Positions 24,574 through 33,322 of a DNA stretch of 64,000 bases are shown here, in pieces; the first letter of the stretch is position 1; the number at the start of each line of letters is the position of its first letter. A model generated the notes under the pieces. It was not told where the DNA came from. It did not search any database and saw only the letters and a list, made by a program, of their open reading frames with translations. Made by a program: the position numbers and the translations under genes. This DNA comes from UBA4923 sp964606165 (GTDB lineage: Bacteria > Bacillota > Clostridia > Saccharofermentanales > DTU023), in the NCBI GenBank assembly GCA_964606165.1, contig CAZSFQ010000009.1:1-64000 (forward strand), read 5' to 3'.

Positions 24574-26470
24574 TGGCGGGAATACCGTTTACGGCCTGAT
24601 CAAGCCTTCTGTCGACGCGCATACCCTGGGCATTCACGCAGTCTCGGAGCTGCTTCTCCAAAGCCGTTATCAGGTTGTGCATGCCGGGGACCATGTTGCA
24701 GAGGCGCTCAGTCTTTGTGAGCATGAGATCAAGCGTCAGCAGGTGCTGGACTGGATCAAGGAAAACAAGATTGCCAGGCTGGGAATCAGCTACCGCCTGG
24801 ATGAGGACGATGCCCTTCATTTGGTGGGCTATCTGGTCGAGGCACTTAAAAGAGAGCGCCTGTTCGATTTTCAGGGCGGGCCCCTCGATTTGCTTTTCTT
24901 CGCCGGCCTTCCCGCTGCATGTCAAGCCATTGAAAAGGCTCACCAGGGTTTGGTAGTGACCTTCAAAGGCGGGGAATCACCAAGGGAAACACTGGTCAAA
25001 ATGGGAGTCCCCCCGGATCGGATCCCCGTGGAGCTCCAGGAGAGCAGCCGGTACGACCAGGCCCGGCTTGAATTTGGGAAAATGCTCATTGATGACCAAA
25101 GCTACACCGGCTATCAAGCTCCGGACCGTTCCCGCTACCCCGAATATGGTTCCCGGGAGGACACAGTTGTCAAAAGGCTTGACGCCAACCGGTCACCCCG
25201 CTTTGAGCCCCTGATCCGGGCCCACGTCGGTCCTTACTCGTCTTCTGTCCCGCGCCAGGAGTCGGTCGCGGAGTTTGTCCGATGGGCGAAGGAGCTGGCG
25301 CAGGGAGCTTTGCTGGATATCCTGTCTATCGGAAGCTCCCAGCTGACCCAGTCCAATTTCGGCGAAGACTGGGAAGACAAACCGAATGGCGGGGGAGTTC
25401 CTGTCAATTCATCCGATGAATACCGGATGATTTATGAGGCGTCGAGGCCCATGCTGGTGAGAACCTACGCAGGCACGAAAAATATCCCCCAGCTGGCCCG
25501 CATGCACGAGCAGTCCATGAATATCTGCTGGCACGCTCTGTCTTTCTGGTGGTTCAACCTCCTGGACGGCAGGGGCCCCTACGATGTCTACACCAACCTG
25601 AAGGAACACATCGAAACACTAGCTTTTATCGCGGAGACCAACAAGCCCTTTGAGGCCAATGTACCCCATCATTTCGCCTTTCGGGGGGCGGATGATGTGA
25701 CTTATGTGGTGTCGGCCTATCTAGCGGCCCGCCTGGCCAAACAGAAGCGAATCAGGACATTCATCCTTCAGAATATGCTGAACACGCCCAGGATGACCTG
25801 GGGCATCCAGGATCTTGCCAAGTCGCGGGCCCTCCTGGAAGTGGTGAGGACATTGGAAGACCAGGATTTTCGGGTCCTCCTGCAGCCCAGGGCGGGCCTT
25901 GACTATTTCAAGCCCGATCTTTATGAGGCCAGGATCCAGCTGGCCTCAGTGACCGCCCTTATGGACGATATCGAGCCCTATGACCAAGCAAGCCCTTCTA
26001 TCATTCACGTGGTCAGTTATTCCGAGGCATTACACCTGGCGACGCCTGCTGTGATTGAAGAGAGCATCCGGATCACCCAATGCGCGCTGAACCGCTACCG
26101 TGACCTGAGGCGAAAGGGAGATGTGGATGATATGGGGAGGCACGACAGTGTCCGCGAACGGACCGCCGAACTTGTCCAGTCGGCCAGAAAGGTCATTGAT
26201 GCTATCGAAAGATCAGTCCCTGACCCTTACAGCGCCGAAGGTTTCTACACTCTTTTCGTTGCCGGCTTTTTGCCTCTTCCTTACCTGTGGGGGGATCAGG
26301 AGGAGTTCAAATACACCAAAGACTGGGTAACCAGGCCGGTAAAGGGGGGCATCCTGCTCATGGACGATCAAGGATTACAGCCGATGAGTACCGGAGAACG
26401 GATTGCCAGGGCCCAAGGCCATCTGGATCATGCCCGCTTCCTTCTCGGCCAGCGGATGGCGGGAAGCTGA
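24566..26470 (+). CDS. Cobalamin-binding domain fused to a glutamate-mutase-like TIM barrel, 634 aa
   Basis: Residues 8-140 look like a B12-binding domain: the cobalamin motif DxHxxG is Asp17-Ala-His19-Thr-Leu-Gly22, followed by the expected alternation of strands and helices. The larger part (about 170-610) resembles the barrel of glutamate mutase epsilon, for example LDILSIGSSQLTQSNFGEDW and the long helical block from MNICWHALSFWWFNLLDGRG. Glutamate mutase is normally two genes of about 137 and 483 residues; this single chain of 634 is close to their sum. The family identity is inferred, and the substrate is unknown. It overlaps and is coupled to the opine-dehydrogenase-like gene. Its stop lies 3 bp from the stop of the convergent metal-binding gene. 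Confidence 0.68.
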   Translation: MRDGGNTVYGLIKPSVDAHTLGIHAVSELLLQSRYQVVHAGDHVAEALSLCEHEIKRQQVLDWIKENKIARLGISYRLDEDDALHLVGYLVEALKRERLFDFQGGPLDLLFFAGLPAACQAIEKAHQGLVVTFKGGESPRETLVKMGVPPDRIPVELQESSRYDQARLEFGKMLIDDQSYTGYQAPDRSRYPEYGSREDTVVKRLDANRSPRFEPLIRAHVGPYSSSVPRQESVAEFVRWAKELAQGALLDILSIGSSQLTQSNFGEDWEDKPNGGGVPVNSSDEYRMIYEASRPMLVRTYAGTKNIPQLARMHEQSMNICWHALSFWWFNLLDGRGPYDVYTNLKEHIETLAFIAETNKPFEANVPHHFAFRGADDVTYVVSAYLAARLAKQKRIRTFILQNMLNTPRMTWGIQDLAKSRALLEVVRTLEDQDFRVLLQPRAGLDYFKPDLYEARIQLASVTALMDDIEPYDQASPSIIHVVSYSEALHLATPAVIEESIRITQCALNRYRDLRRKGDVDDMGRHDSVRERTAELVQSARKVIDAIERSVPDPYSAEGFYTLFVAGFLPLPYLWGDQEEFKYTKDWVTRPVKGGILLMDDQGLQPMSTGERIARAQGHLDHARFLLGQRMAGS

Positions 26471-26473
26471 CCC

Positions 26474-26701
26474 TTATTTCACCTTGGACTTAATCACATC
26501 GAAGCCGACACGGTCAATGGCGTCCTCGATGACTTCGATGGTCACTTTTTCCTCGTCAAAATCCAGCCTGGCCCGGCTGGAACTGAACGATATTTGGACC
26601 GAATCTTTCTCAACGCCCTCAAGCAGCTTCAAAGCCGCCTCAATCTTTTGAGCGCAGGAGGGGCAGATTAATGTTTCCAATTGGATGGTCGCAGATTTCA
26701 T
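26474..26701 (-). CDS. Heavy-metal-associated (HMA) domain protein, 75 aa
   Basis: A ferredoxin-like HMA domain with the metal-binding CPSC near residue 14 (LETLICPSCAQKIEAAL) spans the whole protein, as in CopZ-type metallochaperones. AAGGAG lies 6 nt before the ATG at 26701. It is the last gene of the operon with the P-type ATPase, which lacks its own HMA domain, so this small protein probably delivers metal or acts as its regulatory domain in trans. Which metal is bound cannot be read from the sequence. Confidence 0.85.
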   Translation of the reverse strand: MKSATIQLETLICPSCAQKIEAALKLLEGVEKDSVQISFSSSRARLDFDEEKVTIEVIEDAIDRVGFDVIKSKVK

Positions 26702-26712
26702 GGTGATCTCCT

Positions 26713-28575
26713 TCACTTTCTTAACTTGTATCCCAACAGCCTCATGCCATTTAAAATGACGACCAGGATACTGCCCTCATGAACCAGCATACCGATGGAC
26801 ATATTCATCCATTCTCCGAAGAGGACGCTGGCAAGCAAGGCAAGGACGACGCCAAGGGCGATGACAATATTCTGGATCATGTTGCGGGTGATGGCCTTGA
26901 CCAGTCCCAGGGCGTGGGGCAGCCGGCTGAAGTCAGAGTTCATCAGGACGACATTGGATGTCTCAATGGCCACTTCCGTTCCGCCCCCCATGGCAATTCC
27001 GATCTGGGCCAGGGCCAGTGAGGGGCTGTCGTTGATCCCGTCACCGACAAAGGCGACGGTCTCGCCCTGGTCGATCCTCTCTCTGACATAGGCCGCTTTG
27101 TCCTCCGGCAGCAAGTTGCCCTGTACTTCGGTCAGACCCAGCTCCCGGCCGATGACCTCGACTGTTCCCTGGTTATCCCCTGACAGCATGACCAGGTTCT
27201 TAACCCCAAGTTTTCTGATCCGCTCAAGGTCTTCCCGCACGCCCGGGCGGCTCTGATCCCGGACCCCCATCACAACTTTTATCTCGCCGTCCACCGCCGT
27301 CAGCACCAGTGAGTTGCCGCCTGCTTCCAGGCGGTCAAGATCGGCCCTGACCCGGTCATTCAGATCCACCCCTTCGCGCTCCATGAGGGCCACATTGCCG
27401 ACTGCCACCCGGTGTCCCTCAAGGGAGGCGACGATCCCGCCGCCCTTGATGACATCCGTCTCCGTGACATTGGAGTAGATGGTGTCACCGATGCTCTCCA
27501 GGATGGCGGTGGCCAGGGGATGATCGGACTCACGCTCGATACTGGCCAGGTAAGCCATGGCCTGATCCGTACGGTCTCCGTAAACCATCCTTTCCGAGAC
27601 AGACGGCATGCCAACAGTGAGCGTCCCAGTCTTGTCGAAGATCATCCTGTCAAGCCTGCTGAAGTCAGAGATAACCTCGCTCCCTTTCAAAAGCACGCCA
27701 TGGGAGGCTCCGTTACCGATGCCCGCAACGTTTGAAACAGGAACTCCGATGACCAGGGCGCCGGGACATCCCAGCACCAGGATGGTGATGGCAAGTTCAA
27801 GGTTCCTTGTGAATAACCAGACCAGCAGCGAGATGATCAGGATAGCCGGGGTGTAATACTTGGAGAAGCGGTCAATAAAGCGCTCTGCCCCGGATTTGGA
27901 GTCCTGAGCCTCCTCGACCAGTTCGATGATCTTGCCGAAGGTTGTATCCTCGCCGACACGATCAGCCCGGATCTGCAAGGTGCCGTTGTCAAGCAGGGTA
28001 CCCGCATAAACCATGGAGCCTTTTTCCTTGGCGGCAGGCATGGATTCGCCGGTAATGCTGGCCTCGTTGGCGCCTCCCGCTCCCGACAAAACGATGCCGT
28101 CGACAGGTACTTTCGCGCCCGTTTTGACCAGGAGCACGTCGCCTGCGTCGACGTCGAAGATGTCAACCTCTTCGAATTCGCCGCTTTCCATCAGTTTCCA
28201 GGCTGTTTCAGGTGCCATCTCGGTCAGGGCCTTGATGGCGGACCTTGTTTTGTTCAGGGTGCGCTGCTCGAGATAGCCTCCGAAAAGAAAGAGGAAAGTG
28301 ACGATGGCGGATTCTTCAAAATTCCGGATGGCAAAGGCCCCGGTGACTGCCATGGTGACCAGCAGGTCAATGCTGACAACTTTCACACGCAATGCCTGAT
28401 AGGCCTGGATGGCGATGGGGATCAGGCCTATAACAGAAGCCGCGATCAAAGCCCATCGGGTGAAGGGATCAAAGCTTGCCGTCCACTTGACCATGAAACC
28501 AGCAAGGATCATGATCCCGCTGATCAGGGCGATCTTGTTCTTACTTCGCAGGATGGCCCGCTGCAATTGGCGCAT
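26713..28575 (-). CDS. P1B-type heavy-metal ATPase with CPG membrane motif, 620 aa
   Basis: The actuator motif TGES (175-178), the phosphorylation site DKTGT (314-318) and the hinge GDGINDSP identify a P-type cation ATPase. The transmembrane metal-site motif is CPG (270-272) instead of the usual CPC or SPC, followed by ALVIGVPVSNVAGIGNGA. There is no N-terminal HMA domain. The CPG motif and the missing domain place it outside the well-studied copper and zinc/cadmium exporters, so metal and direction are unknown. The start ATG overlaps the stop of the upstream gene (TAATG), and the HMA gene follows 11 bp later. Confidence 0.9.
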   Translation of the reverse strand: MRQLQRAILRSKNKIALISGIMILAGFMVKWTASFDPFTRWALIAASVIGLIPIAIQAYQALRVKVVSIDLLVTMAVTGAFAIRNFEESAIVTFLFLFGGYLEQRTLNKTRSAIKALTEMAPETAWKLMESGEFEEVDIFDVDAGDVLLVKTGAKVPVDGIVLSGAGGANEASITGESMPAAKEKGSMVYAGTLLDNGTLQIRADRVGEDTTFGKIIELVEEAQDSKSGAERFIDRFSKYYTPAILIISLLVWLFTRNLELAITILVLGCPGALVIGVPVSNVAGIGNGASHGVLLKGSEVISDFSRLDRMIFDKTGTLTVGMPSVSERMVYGDRTDQAMAYLASIERESDHPLATAILESIGDTIYSNVTETDVIKGGGIVASLEGHRVAVGNVALMEREGVDLNDRVRADLDRLEAGGNSLVLTAVDGEIKVVMGVRDQSRPGVREDLERIRKLGVKNLVMLSGDNQGTVEVIGRELGLTEVQGNLLPEDKAAYVRERIDQGETVAFVGDGINDSPSLALAQIGIAMGGGTEVAIETSNVVLMNSDFSRLPHALGLVKAITRNMIQNIVIALGVVLALLASVLFGEWMNMSIGMLVHEGSILVVILNGMRLLGYKLRK

Positions 28576-28874
28576 TATTGATTACGGGTCTGGAAGGCCT
28601 CATCCAGCTCTGCCAGCATGGTATAGACGGCTTCGTAGGTCTCGCAGACATCACAGGGGACCGTGTAATTATTGGTAATATCGCGCAGCAGTTCGAATTC
28701 CCGGGAAAAATCCGGCGCCGGTTCAGTTTTTTTGACCCTGCCGGCGATATCTTCGAACAATCTTCTGACGCCGTGGAATTCCGGATGCGCGTCGCCATGG
28801 ACGCGGTCGACGACTGGAACGTAAAGTTCCAGTGTTTCCAAATTCTTATCCAGGGCTTCCTTGAAACTTGCCAT
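28575..28874 (-). CDS. Hypothetical small protein of the metal-transport operon, 99 aa
   Basis: The protein contains VHGDAHPEFHGVRRLF near residue 26, a His-rich cluster that could bind metal, and CDVCETYE near residue 76, a CxxC pair. It is helical and lacks a signal peptide. I do not recognise the family; a hemerythrin-like or metal-sensing role is a guess based only on those residues and the operon. It is the first gene of the three-gene unit and is coupled to the ATPase by TAATG overlap. A GGAG lies upstream of the ATG. Confidence 0.75.
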   Translation of the reverse strand: MASFKEALDKNLETLELYVPVVDRVHGDAHPEFHGVRRLFEDIAGRVKKTEPAPDFSREFELLRDITNNYTVPCDVCETYEAVYTMLAELDEAFQTRNQ

Positions 28875-28966
28875 TGATTCTTCTCCTTTTACTTAACCTC
28901 GGAAATACTAGCACAGAAAAAAGGAGAGGGTGAGGCAGATGGTACATCCGGGAGAGAGCGGTTTTT

Positions 28967-29848
28967 CTATTGCCCCAGAATATGGGTGAAGCCGAGCTCT
29001 TTGGCAAAGTCAATCACCTGGAGGTATTCATCAGCAAAAAGGCGGCGATTCATCTCCGTCTCTTTGCCACAGTGGCCGCCCGGCCGCGGCCTGTATTGTT
29101 TCATCAGGGATAGGGGTGTGCCGGCCGGGATAAATTGGGCCAGCTCTTCCAGGATTTGAAATGAATCCCCGGTTTGACCGGGAAGGATCAGGTGCCGGAC
29201 GACAAGCCCGCGCAGGATGAGCCCGCCTTCATCAAAGACAGGATGTGGCTGCTGGCGGTGCATTTCATGGATGGCCGCATAGGCGACTGTGGGATAATCC
29301 GGCGCCGCAGCCAGGCCGTCGGCTAATTCAGGGTCATGGAACTTCATATCCACCAGGTATACATCGACCACATCCGCCAGAGGCCGCAGGCTTTCGACGG
29401 TTTCGTAGGCGCTGCTGTTCCAGATTACCGGTACCGGCCGCCGCTGCCATGTTTTAGTATCGCGCAAGGTCCGGATGGTATCCGGCAGGCGGTCGGCATA
29501 ATGGCTGGGGGTTACCAAATTGAGATTGTGGACACCGTAATCCAGAAGCTTTTCAATCTTCTCAAGCAGCCGGGTGGAAGTCATCCGTACCCCCTGATGA
29601 TCATGGCTGATGGAGTAATTCTGGCAAAAACAGCATTTCAAAGAACAACCGGAGAAGAAGATAGTGCCCGACCCCGCGTAACCGCTGATGCATCTTTCTT
29701 CTCCGTGATGGGGCATGAGGCTGGAGACCCGGTAGTCAGAAAAACCCTCATCCGATCCGCACCAGCCGGGGTGGGCGGGCGTGCGGGGCGCACCGCAGTC
29801 GCGGGGGCAGAGCCGGCAGCTACATTTGGAACTGATGTCTGGATTCAT
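28967..29848 (-). CDS. Radical SAM protein, PflX/PFL-activase-like, 293 aa
   Basis: The radical-SAM motif is CSLKCCFC (about residues 68-75) within FFSGCSLKCCFCQNYSIS; an additional Cys cluster lies at the N-terminus (CSCRLCPRDC). This pattern matches the PflX-like family (COG1313), whose members activate or modify proteins through SAM-derived radicals, with no confirmed target. No glycyl radical enzyme adjoins it here. A stop codon lies seven codons upstream in frame, so ATG at 29848 is likely the start although its ribosome-binding site is weak. Confidence 0.85.
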   Translation of the reverse strand: MNPDISSKCSCRLCPRDCGAPRTPAHPGWCGSDEGFSDYRVSSLMPHHGEERCISGYAGSGTIFFSGCSLKCCFCQNYSISHDHQGVRMTSTRLLEKIEKLLDYGVHNLNLVTPSHYADRLPDTIRTLRDTKTWQRRPVPVIWNSSAYETVESLRPLADVVDVYLVDMKFHDPELADGLAAAPDYPTVAYAAIHEMHRQQPHPVFDEGGLILRGLVVRHLILPGQTGDSFQILEELAQFIPAGTPLSLMKQYRPRPGGHCGKETEMNRRLFADEYLQVIDFAKELGFTHILGQ

Positions 29849-29906
29849 GTAAGAGTTTCCGTTGGTTCAGAATTAAATGTCCCGGGTGGGTAGCCTCCTT
29901 TGTTTC

Positions 29907-29972
29907 TCAATACCGCTTCGCCAAGCCCAGGATCAGTGAAAAAATGAAAACCACAATAAAGACAAGAACCAT
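29907..29972 (-). CDS. 21-aa single-pass membrane peptide
   Basis: ATG at 29972 lies 1 bp after the TAG of the C-N hydrolase gene, and GGAGG sits 6 nt upstream, inside that gene's last codons. The frame reads a short hydrophobic helix (MVLVFIVVFIFSLILG) ending in LAKRY, then stops. The good start signal, tight coupling and amphipathic end are what is expected of a real micro-membrane protein, but no relative is known to me. It lies between two enzymes on the same strand. Confidence 0.55.
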   Translation of the reverse strand: MVLVFIVVFIFSLILGLAKRY

Positions 29973-29973
29973 G

Positions 29974-30738
29974 CTAGACCTCCACATTCAGTAAGCCCGG
30001 CACCCCGTAGGGAAGGGCGTAAAGCTCCCTGCCCAAATGCCAAAGATAGGCGCCTCCTTTTGCCTTGTCCTCCTGGTCGATGTAATTGTTGACAAAAAGG
30101 ACCGGCTTGGCCAGAATTTGCGACCGTTGCCTGTATTCCTCATGGATGGATTCACGCCATTGCCCGACAGGGTAATCGCAATGAACCGGCCAGAGGAAAA
30201 GGTCGGTTTCCACATCCTTGTCAATGATGGGCATGAGGAGATGGTCTTCCCAAAAATCACCGCAGACAAGAATGGTGATACTTGTCTGATCCAGCTTGAA
30301 AGTGATGAAGTGATCTCCTTCCTTGTATTCGACACTGGTGTTTTTTTCTCTCCATCCTTCTGAGACGCGCCGGTAATGGCCCTTAATTCCGCCGTACTTG
30401 TCGATCACCAGGTAGGAGGAAAAGAGATAGCCGCCGTCATTCTCGTAGAAACCGAAGCCGATGGCAATTTTGTGGTCCGAAGCCCATCTTCGGATTTGAG
30501 CGATTTCCTGTCCCCTTACAAAAAGAGCCTTCATGGCATCGTGCATGTAATTGAAGTTGAGTGAGGCAAAGCCGCTCAGAAATGCCTCGCCGAATACGAT
30601 CAGATCAGAGCCCTGCCTTTTTGCTTCCATGATGGCAGTATGCATGGTCGCCATATTGCGGCGCAGGTCATTGAGAGAGCCGGGCAGGCAGGAGCAGGTG
30701 ATGCGAAGTGAATCTTTTCCCTTGGCCGATGCTGGCAC
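29974..30738 (-). CDS. Carbon-nitrogen hydrolase (nitrilase superfamily) protein, 254 aa
   Basis: Two of the three catalytic residues of the nitrilase fold are plain: Glu in VFGEAFLSGF and Cys in ILVCGDFWED. The third, normally Lys in a YRK motif, is replaced: the segment reads GHYRRVSEGWREKN, giving Arg at the aligned place. Such enzymes hydrolyse amides or nitriles or transfer acyl groups; the substitution makes the activity uncertain, or shows a subfamily with a shifted motif. I take GTG at 30738 because GGAG lies 6 nt upstream and the longer frame would run into the terminator of the gene before it. Confidence 0.78.
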   Translation of the reverse strand: MPASAKGKDSLRITCSCLPGSLNDLRRNMATMHTAIMEAKRQGSDLIVFGEAFLSGFASLNFNYMHDAMKALFVRGQEIAQIRRWASDHKIAIGFGFYENDGGYLFSSYLVIDKYGGIKGHYRRVSEGWREKNTSVEYKEGDHFITFKLDQTSITILVCGDFWEDHLLMPIIDKDVETDLFLWPVHCDYPVGQWRESIHEEYRQRSQILAKPVLFVNNYIDQEDKAKGGAYLWHLGRELYALPYGVPGLLNVEV

Positions 30739-30754
30739 GGGCGTCTCCTTTCCT

Positions 30755-30796
30755 GAAAAAAGCACAACCGCCCCCTGATGGTGGAGGCGGTTGCTT
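30755..30796 (-). terminator. Terminator of the adenine deaminase unit
   Basis: On the minus strand CAACCGCC (30786-30793) pairs with GGCGGTTG (30765-30772), followed by a T-run (plus-strand A-run 30756-30761). It separates adenine deaminase from the C-N hydrolase gene. Confidence 0.75.
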
Positions 30797-30817
30797 GAAT
30801 TTCAACTGTTGATTTGA

Positions 30818-32554
30818 CTAATCGTCCGCCTCCAGCGAAATAAAGTCAAATTTGGTGACATCAAAAAGACCCATGTCGGTCAGTTTCAGTTCCGGAATGA
30901 CGGGCAGAGCCATGAAGCAGAGCGTCATGATGGGTTCGACCTCCTCACTCACCTGCAGTTCCCTTATGGCGGTCTCATGTAATTCCGACAGCTTGTCGTT
31001 GACCCACTCGCCCGACTGGTCGCTCATGATGCCGCCAACGGGGAGGGGGAGCCGGGAGAGGACCTTTTTGTCTTTCACCAGGACGACACCGCCCTCCTGC
31101 TTGATCAGTTCCTCGACGGCAAAGGCCATGTCCTCGTCGTTTGTTCCCGCCGTGATGATGTTGTGGGAGTCATGCGCGATGGTGAGAGCCGCGGCTCCCT
31201 GCTTGATGCCGTAGCCTCTCAGCAGGCCCACCGCGACATTGCCGGTATTCTTATGGCGCTCGATAACGGCGATCTTGACAATGTCCTGGTCAGGATTGTA
31301 GATGAAATCGCCTGATGCGTCAGTTTCAACCCGGGCGACGCCTTTGCCAGTCACGACCCCGCCCGGAAGGATGTCGATGACATGAACCTTGTTCTTTTTT
31401 AACTTAAGCTTCAGTTTCTCAATGGAGAAGTCCTTGACATGGACGCTGCTTCTGACCGCGGAGATATCGGCACGCTTTACCTCAGGGAGATAGCGGCCAT
31501 CTTCGGCGACCTTTTTGCCGTCAATGAAAACGTATTTGGCCTTGAATTCCTCCAGGTTGTTGATCAGGGTTACATCGGCGCGGCGTCCGGGGAAAAGGGC
31601 GCCGCGGTCTTTCAGGCCGAAGGCCTCAGCCGCGTTCAATGTCGCCATCTGGACGGCGGTCACCGGGTGTATGCCGAATTTTACGCATTTGCGCAGGTGA
31701 TCGTCGAGATGGCCTTCCTCCAGAATGGTTTTGGGCTGACGGTCGTCGGAACAAAGGAGGCAGCGCCGGGCATTCCTCGCTGTCACTACGGGCAGGAGAT
31801 CTTCCAAATTGTGACAGGCTGACCCTTGGCGCATCAGGATGTACATGCCGTTTTGGAGGCGCTCGTACATCTCTTCCCTGGTCGAGCACTCGTGGTCAGC
31901 CAGGATACCGGCTGAAGCGTAGGCGCACAGATCTTTGCCGGTGATGCCGGGGCTGTGGCCGTCGATCAGTTTGTTGACCCTCTTGGCAGCAACCAGCTTG
32001 TCAAGGACACCGGGGTCTGTGTAAATGATGCCGGGAAAGTTCATGAACTCACCCAGGCCCAGGATGCGGTCGTCAGCCAGCGGTCCCTCGAGATCACTTG
32101 CCTCCAGGACGGCGCCCGCGTTCTCAAAGGGTGTGGCGGGAACACAGGAGGGAACCACGTACTCAATGTGGAGCGCCGCCTCGGCGGCAGCGTCGAGCAT
32201 ATAATGGATACCCTTGAGGCCCGCGACATTTGCGATTTCGTGCGGGTCCGCGATGATGGTCGTTGTCCCGAAAGGAACCAGGAGCCGGCTGATTTCCTCA
32301 GGCGTGACGAAAGCCGACTCGATGTGGATATGGGCATCGATCATGCCAGGCATGGCATAAAGGCCTTCCGCGTCGACCGTTTCCTTGCCCTCATAGTCAC
32401 CCGTACCGGCAATCAATCCATCGACAATGGCGATATCACCCTTTCTTATCTCACCAAGTCCGACGTCCACGATCTGGCAGTTTTTAATTACCAGGTCAGC
32501 GGCCTGCCGCCCTGCTGCTACATCAATCAAATGTTTTAGTGCTTCCTGATCCAT
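30818..32554 (-). CDS. ade: Adenine deaminase, 578 aa
   Basis: This amidohydrolase turns adenine into hypoxanthine in purine salvage. The metal-binding DAHIHIES, HSPGITG and the later DDRQPKTILEEGHLD are the adenine deaminase landmarks, and the C-terminal domain carries LTIAHDSHNIITAGTND, characteristic of the Bacillus-type Ade family. Length fits the family. GGGAGG lies before the ATG at 32554; an upstream in-frame TTG-like start is less likely. It follows a SIMPL-domain gene by 29 bp, with a terminator after it. Confidence 0.95.
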   Translation of the reverse strand: MDQEALKHLIDVAAGRQAADLVIKNCQIVDVGLGEIRKGDIAIVDGLIAGTGDYEGKETVDAEGLYAMPGMIDAHIHIESAFVTPEEISRLLVPFGTTTIIADPHEIANVAGLKGIHYMLDAAAEAALHIEYVVPSCVPATPFENAGAVLEASDLEGPLADDRILGLGEFMNFPGIIYTDPGVLDKLVAAKRVNKLIDGHSPGITGKDLCAYASAGILADHECSTREEMYERLQNGMYILMRQGSACHNLEDLLPVVTARNARRCLLCSDDRQPKTILEEGHLDDHLRKCVKFGIHPVTAVQMATLNAAEAFGLKDRGALFPGRRADVTLINNLEEFKAKYVFIDGKKVAEDGRYLPEVKRADISAVRSSVHVKDFSIEKLKLKLKKNKVHVIDILPGGVVTGKGVARVETDASGDFIYNPDQDIVKIAVIERHKNTGNVAVGLLRGYGIKQGAAALTIAHDSHNIITAGTNDEDMAFAVEELIKQEGGVVLVKDKKVLSRLPLPVGGIMSDQSGEWVNDKLSELHETAIRELQVSEEVEPIMTLCFMALPVIPELKLTDMGLFDVTKFDFISLEADD

Positions 32555-32583
32555 AAAGGCCTCCCTCATCTCTTGCTTCATTT

Positions 32584-33237
32584 TCATTGGATTTCCCAAG
32601 TCACCCTCACCGATTCGTTGAGGCGGATGTCTTCCGGTTCAAGATCGGGGCTGATGGCCGTATTGGCAGCCTCACCCACAAAGCGCGTACTCTTCATGAC
32701 CTCTTGCCGCAAGACAATCTCTTCGCGCGGGCAGGCGATATGAATGATTTTGCCGAGGCGGACACCAGCAGCATCAGCCAGCTGCCCTGCCTTGGTCTTT
32801 GCGTCCTCGACGGCATTTTTGAGCAATTCATTTTGCGCGGCCCGGGGATCCCTGACGGTATAGATAATTTGGAACTCAACCGCAACGCCGCTTTGAAGGA
32901 AGACTGTCAGCGCTTTTCCGAGAAGTTCATTGTCGCGGGGGATCTCCAGTTTCAGCCGATGATCGTATTCGAAACCCGCAAACCGCTGTTTATAAAGGCC
33001 CTCAGGGTCTTGAAAACTCTCATATTTGCTGTTGATGGAAAAATAACTTGTTTTGAGATCCTCTTGCTCAAAGCCTGCTTTGGCGACAGCCTCTTTCAGG
33101 CGCCCTGCCGCGTCGGCCGAATGTCCGACGGCGTCGCCATAATCTTCATGGAGGCCTGTGAGGGTGAGCAGGAGATGAATGGTGTCAGGCTGAACGGCAA
33201 GCTGGCCAGTTCCTGTGACGCGAATTGTACGATCCAT
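32584..33237 (-). CDS. SIMPL (DUF541)-domain protein, 217 aa
   Basis: The opening IRVTGTGQLAVQPDTIHLLLTL and the ending RLNESVRVTWEIQ match the SIMPL fold, which is found in envelope and stress proteins of unclear function. Unlike most family members it has no obvious signal peptide, so it should be cytoplasmic. GGGAG lies upstream of the ATG. It is followed 29 bp later by adenine deaminase on the same strand. Confidence 0.82.
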   Translation of the reverse strand: MDRTIRVTGTGQLAVQPDTIHLLLTLTGLHEDYGDAVGHSADAAGRLKEAVAKAGFEQEDLKTSYFSINSKYESFQDPEGLYKQRFAGFEYDHRLKLEIPRDNELLGKALTVFLQSGVAVEFQIIYTVRDPRAAQNELLKNAVEDAKTKAGQLADAAGVRLGKIIHIACPREEIVLRQEVMKSTRFVGEAANTAISPDLEPEDIRLNESVRVTWEIQ

Positions 33238-33322
33238 GACTGGTTCTCCCTTAAGTTATTCTGCTTCCATCTTAGCACGGGAAAGGGGATACTTTGGTTA
33301 TTTTGCGCGCGTGCTATCATAC

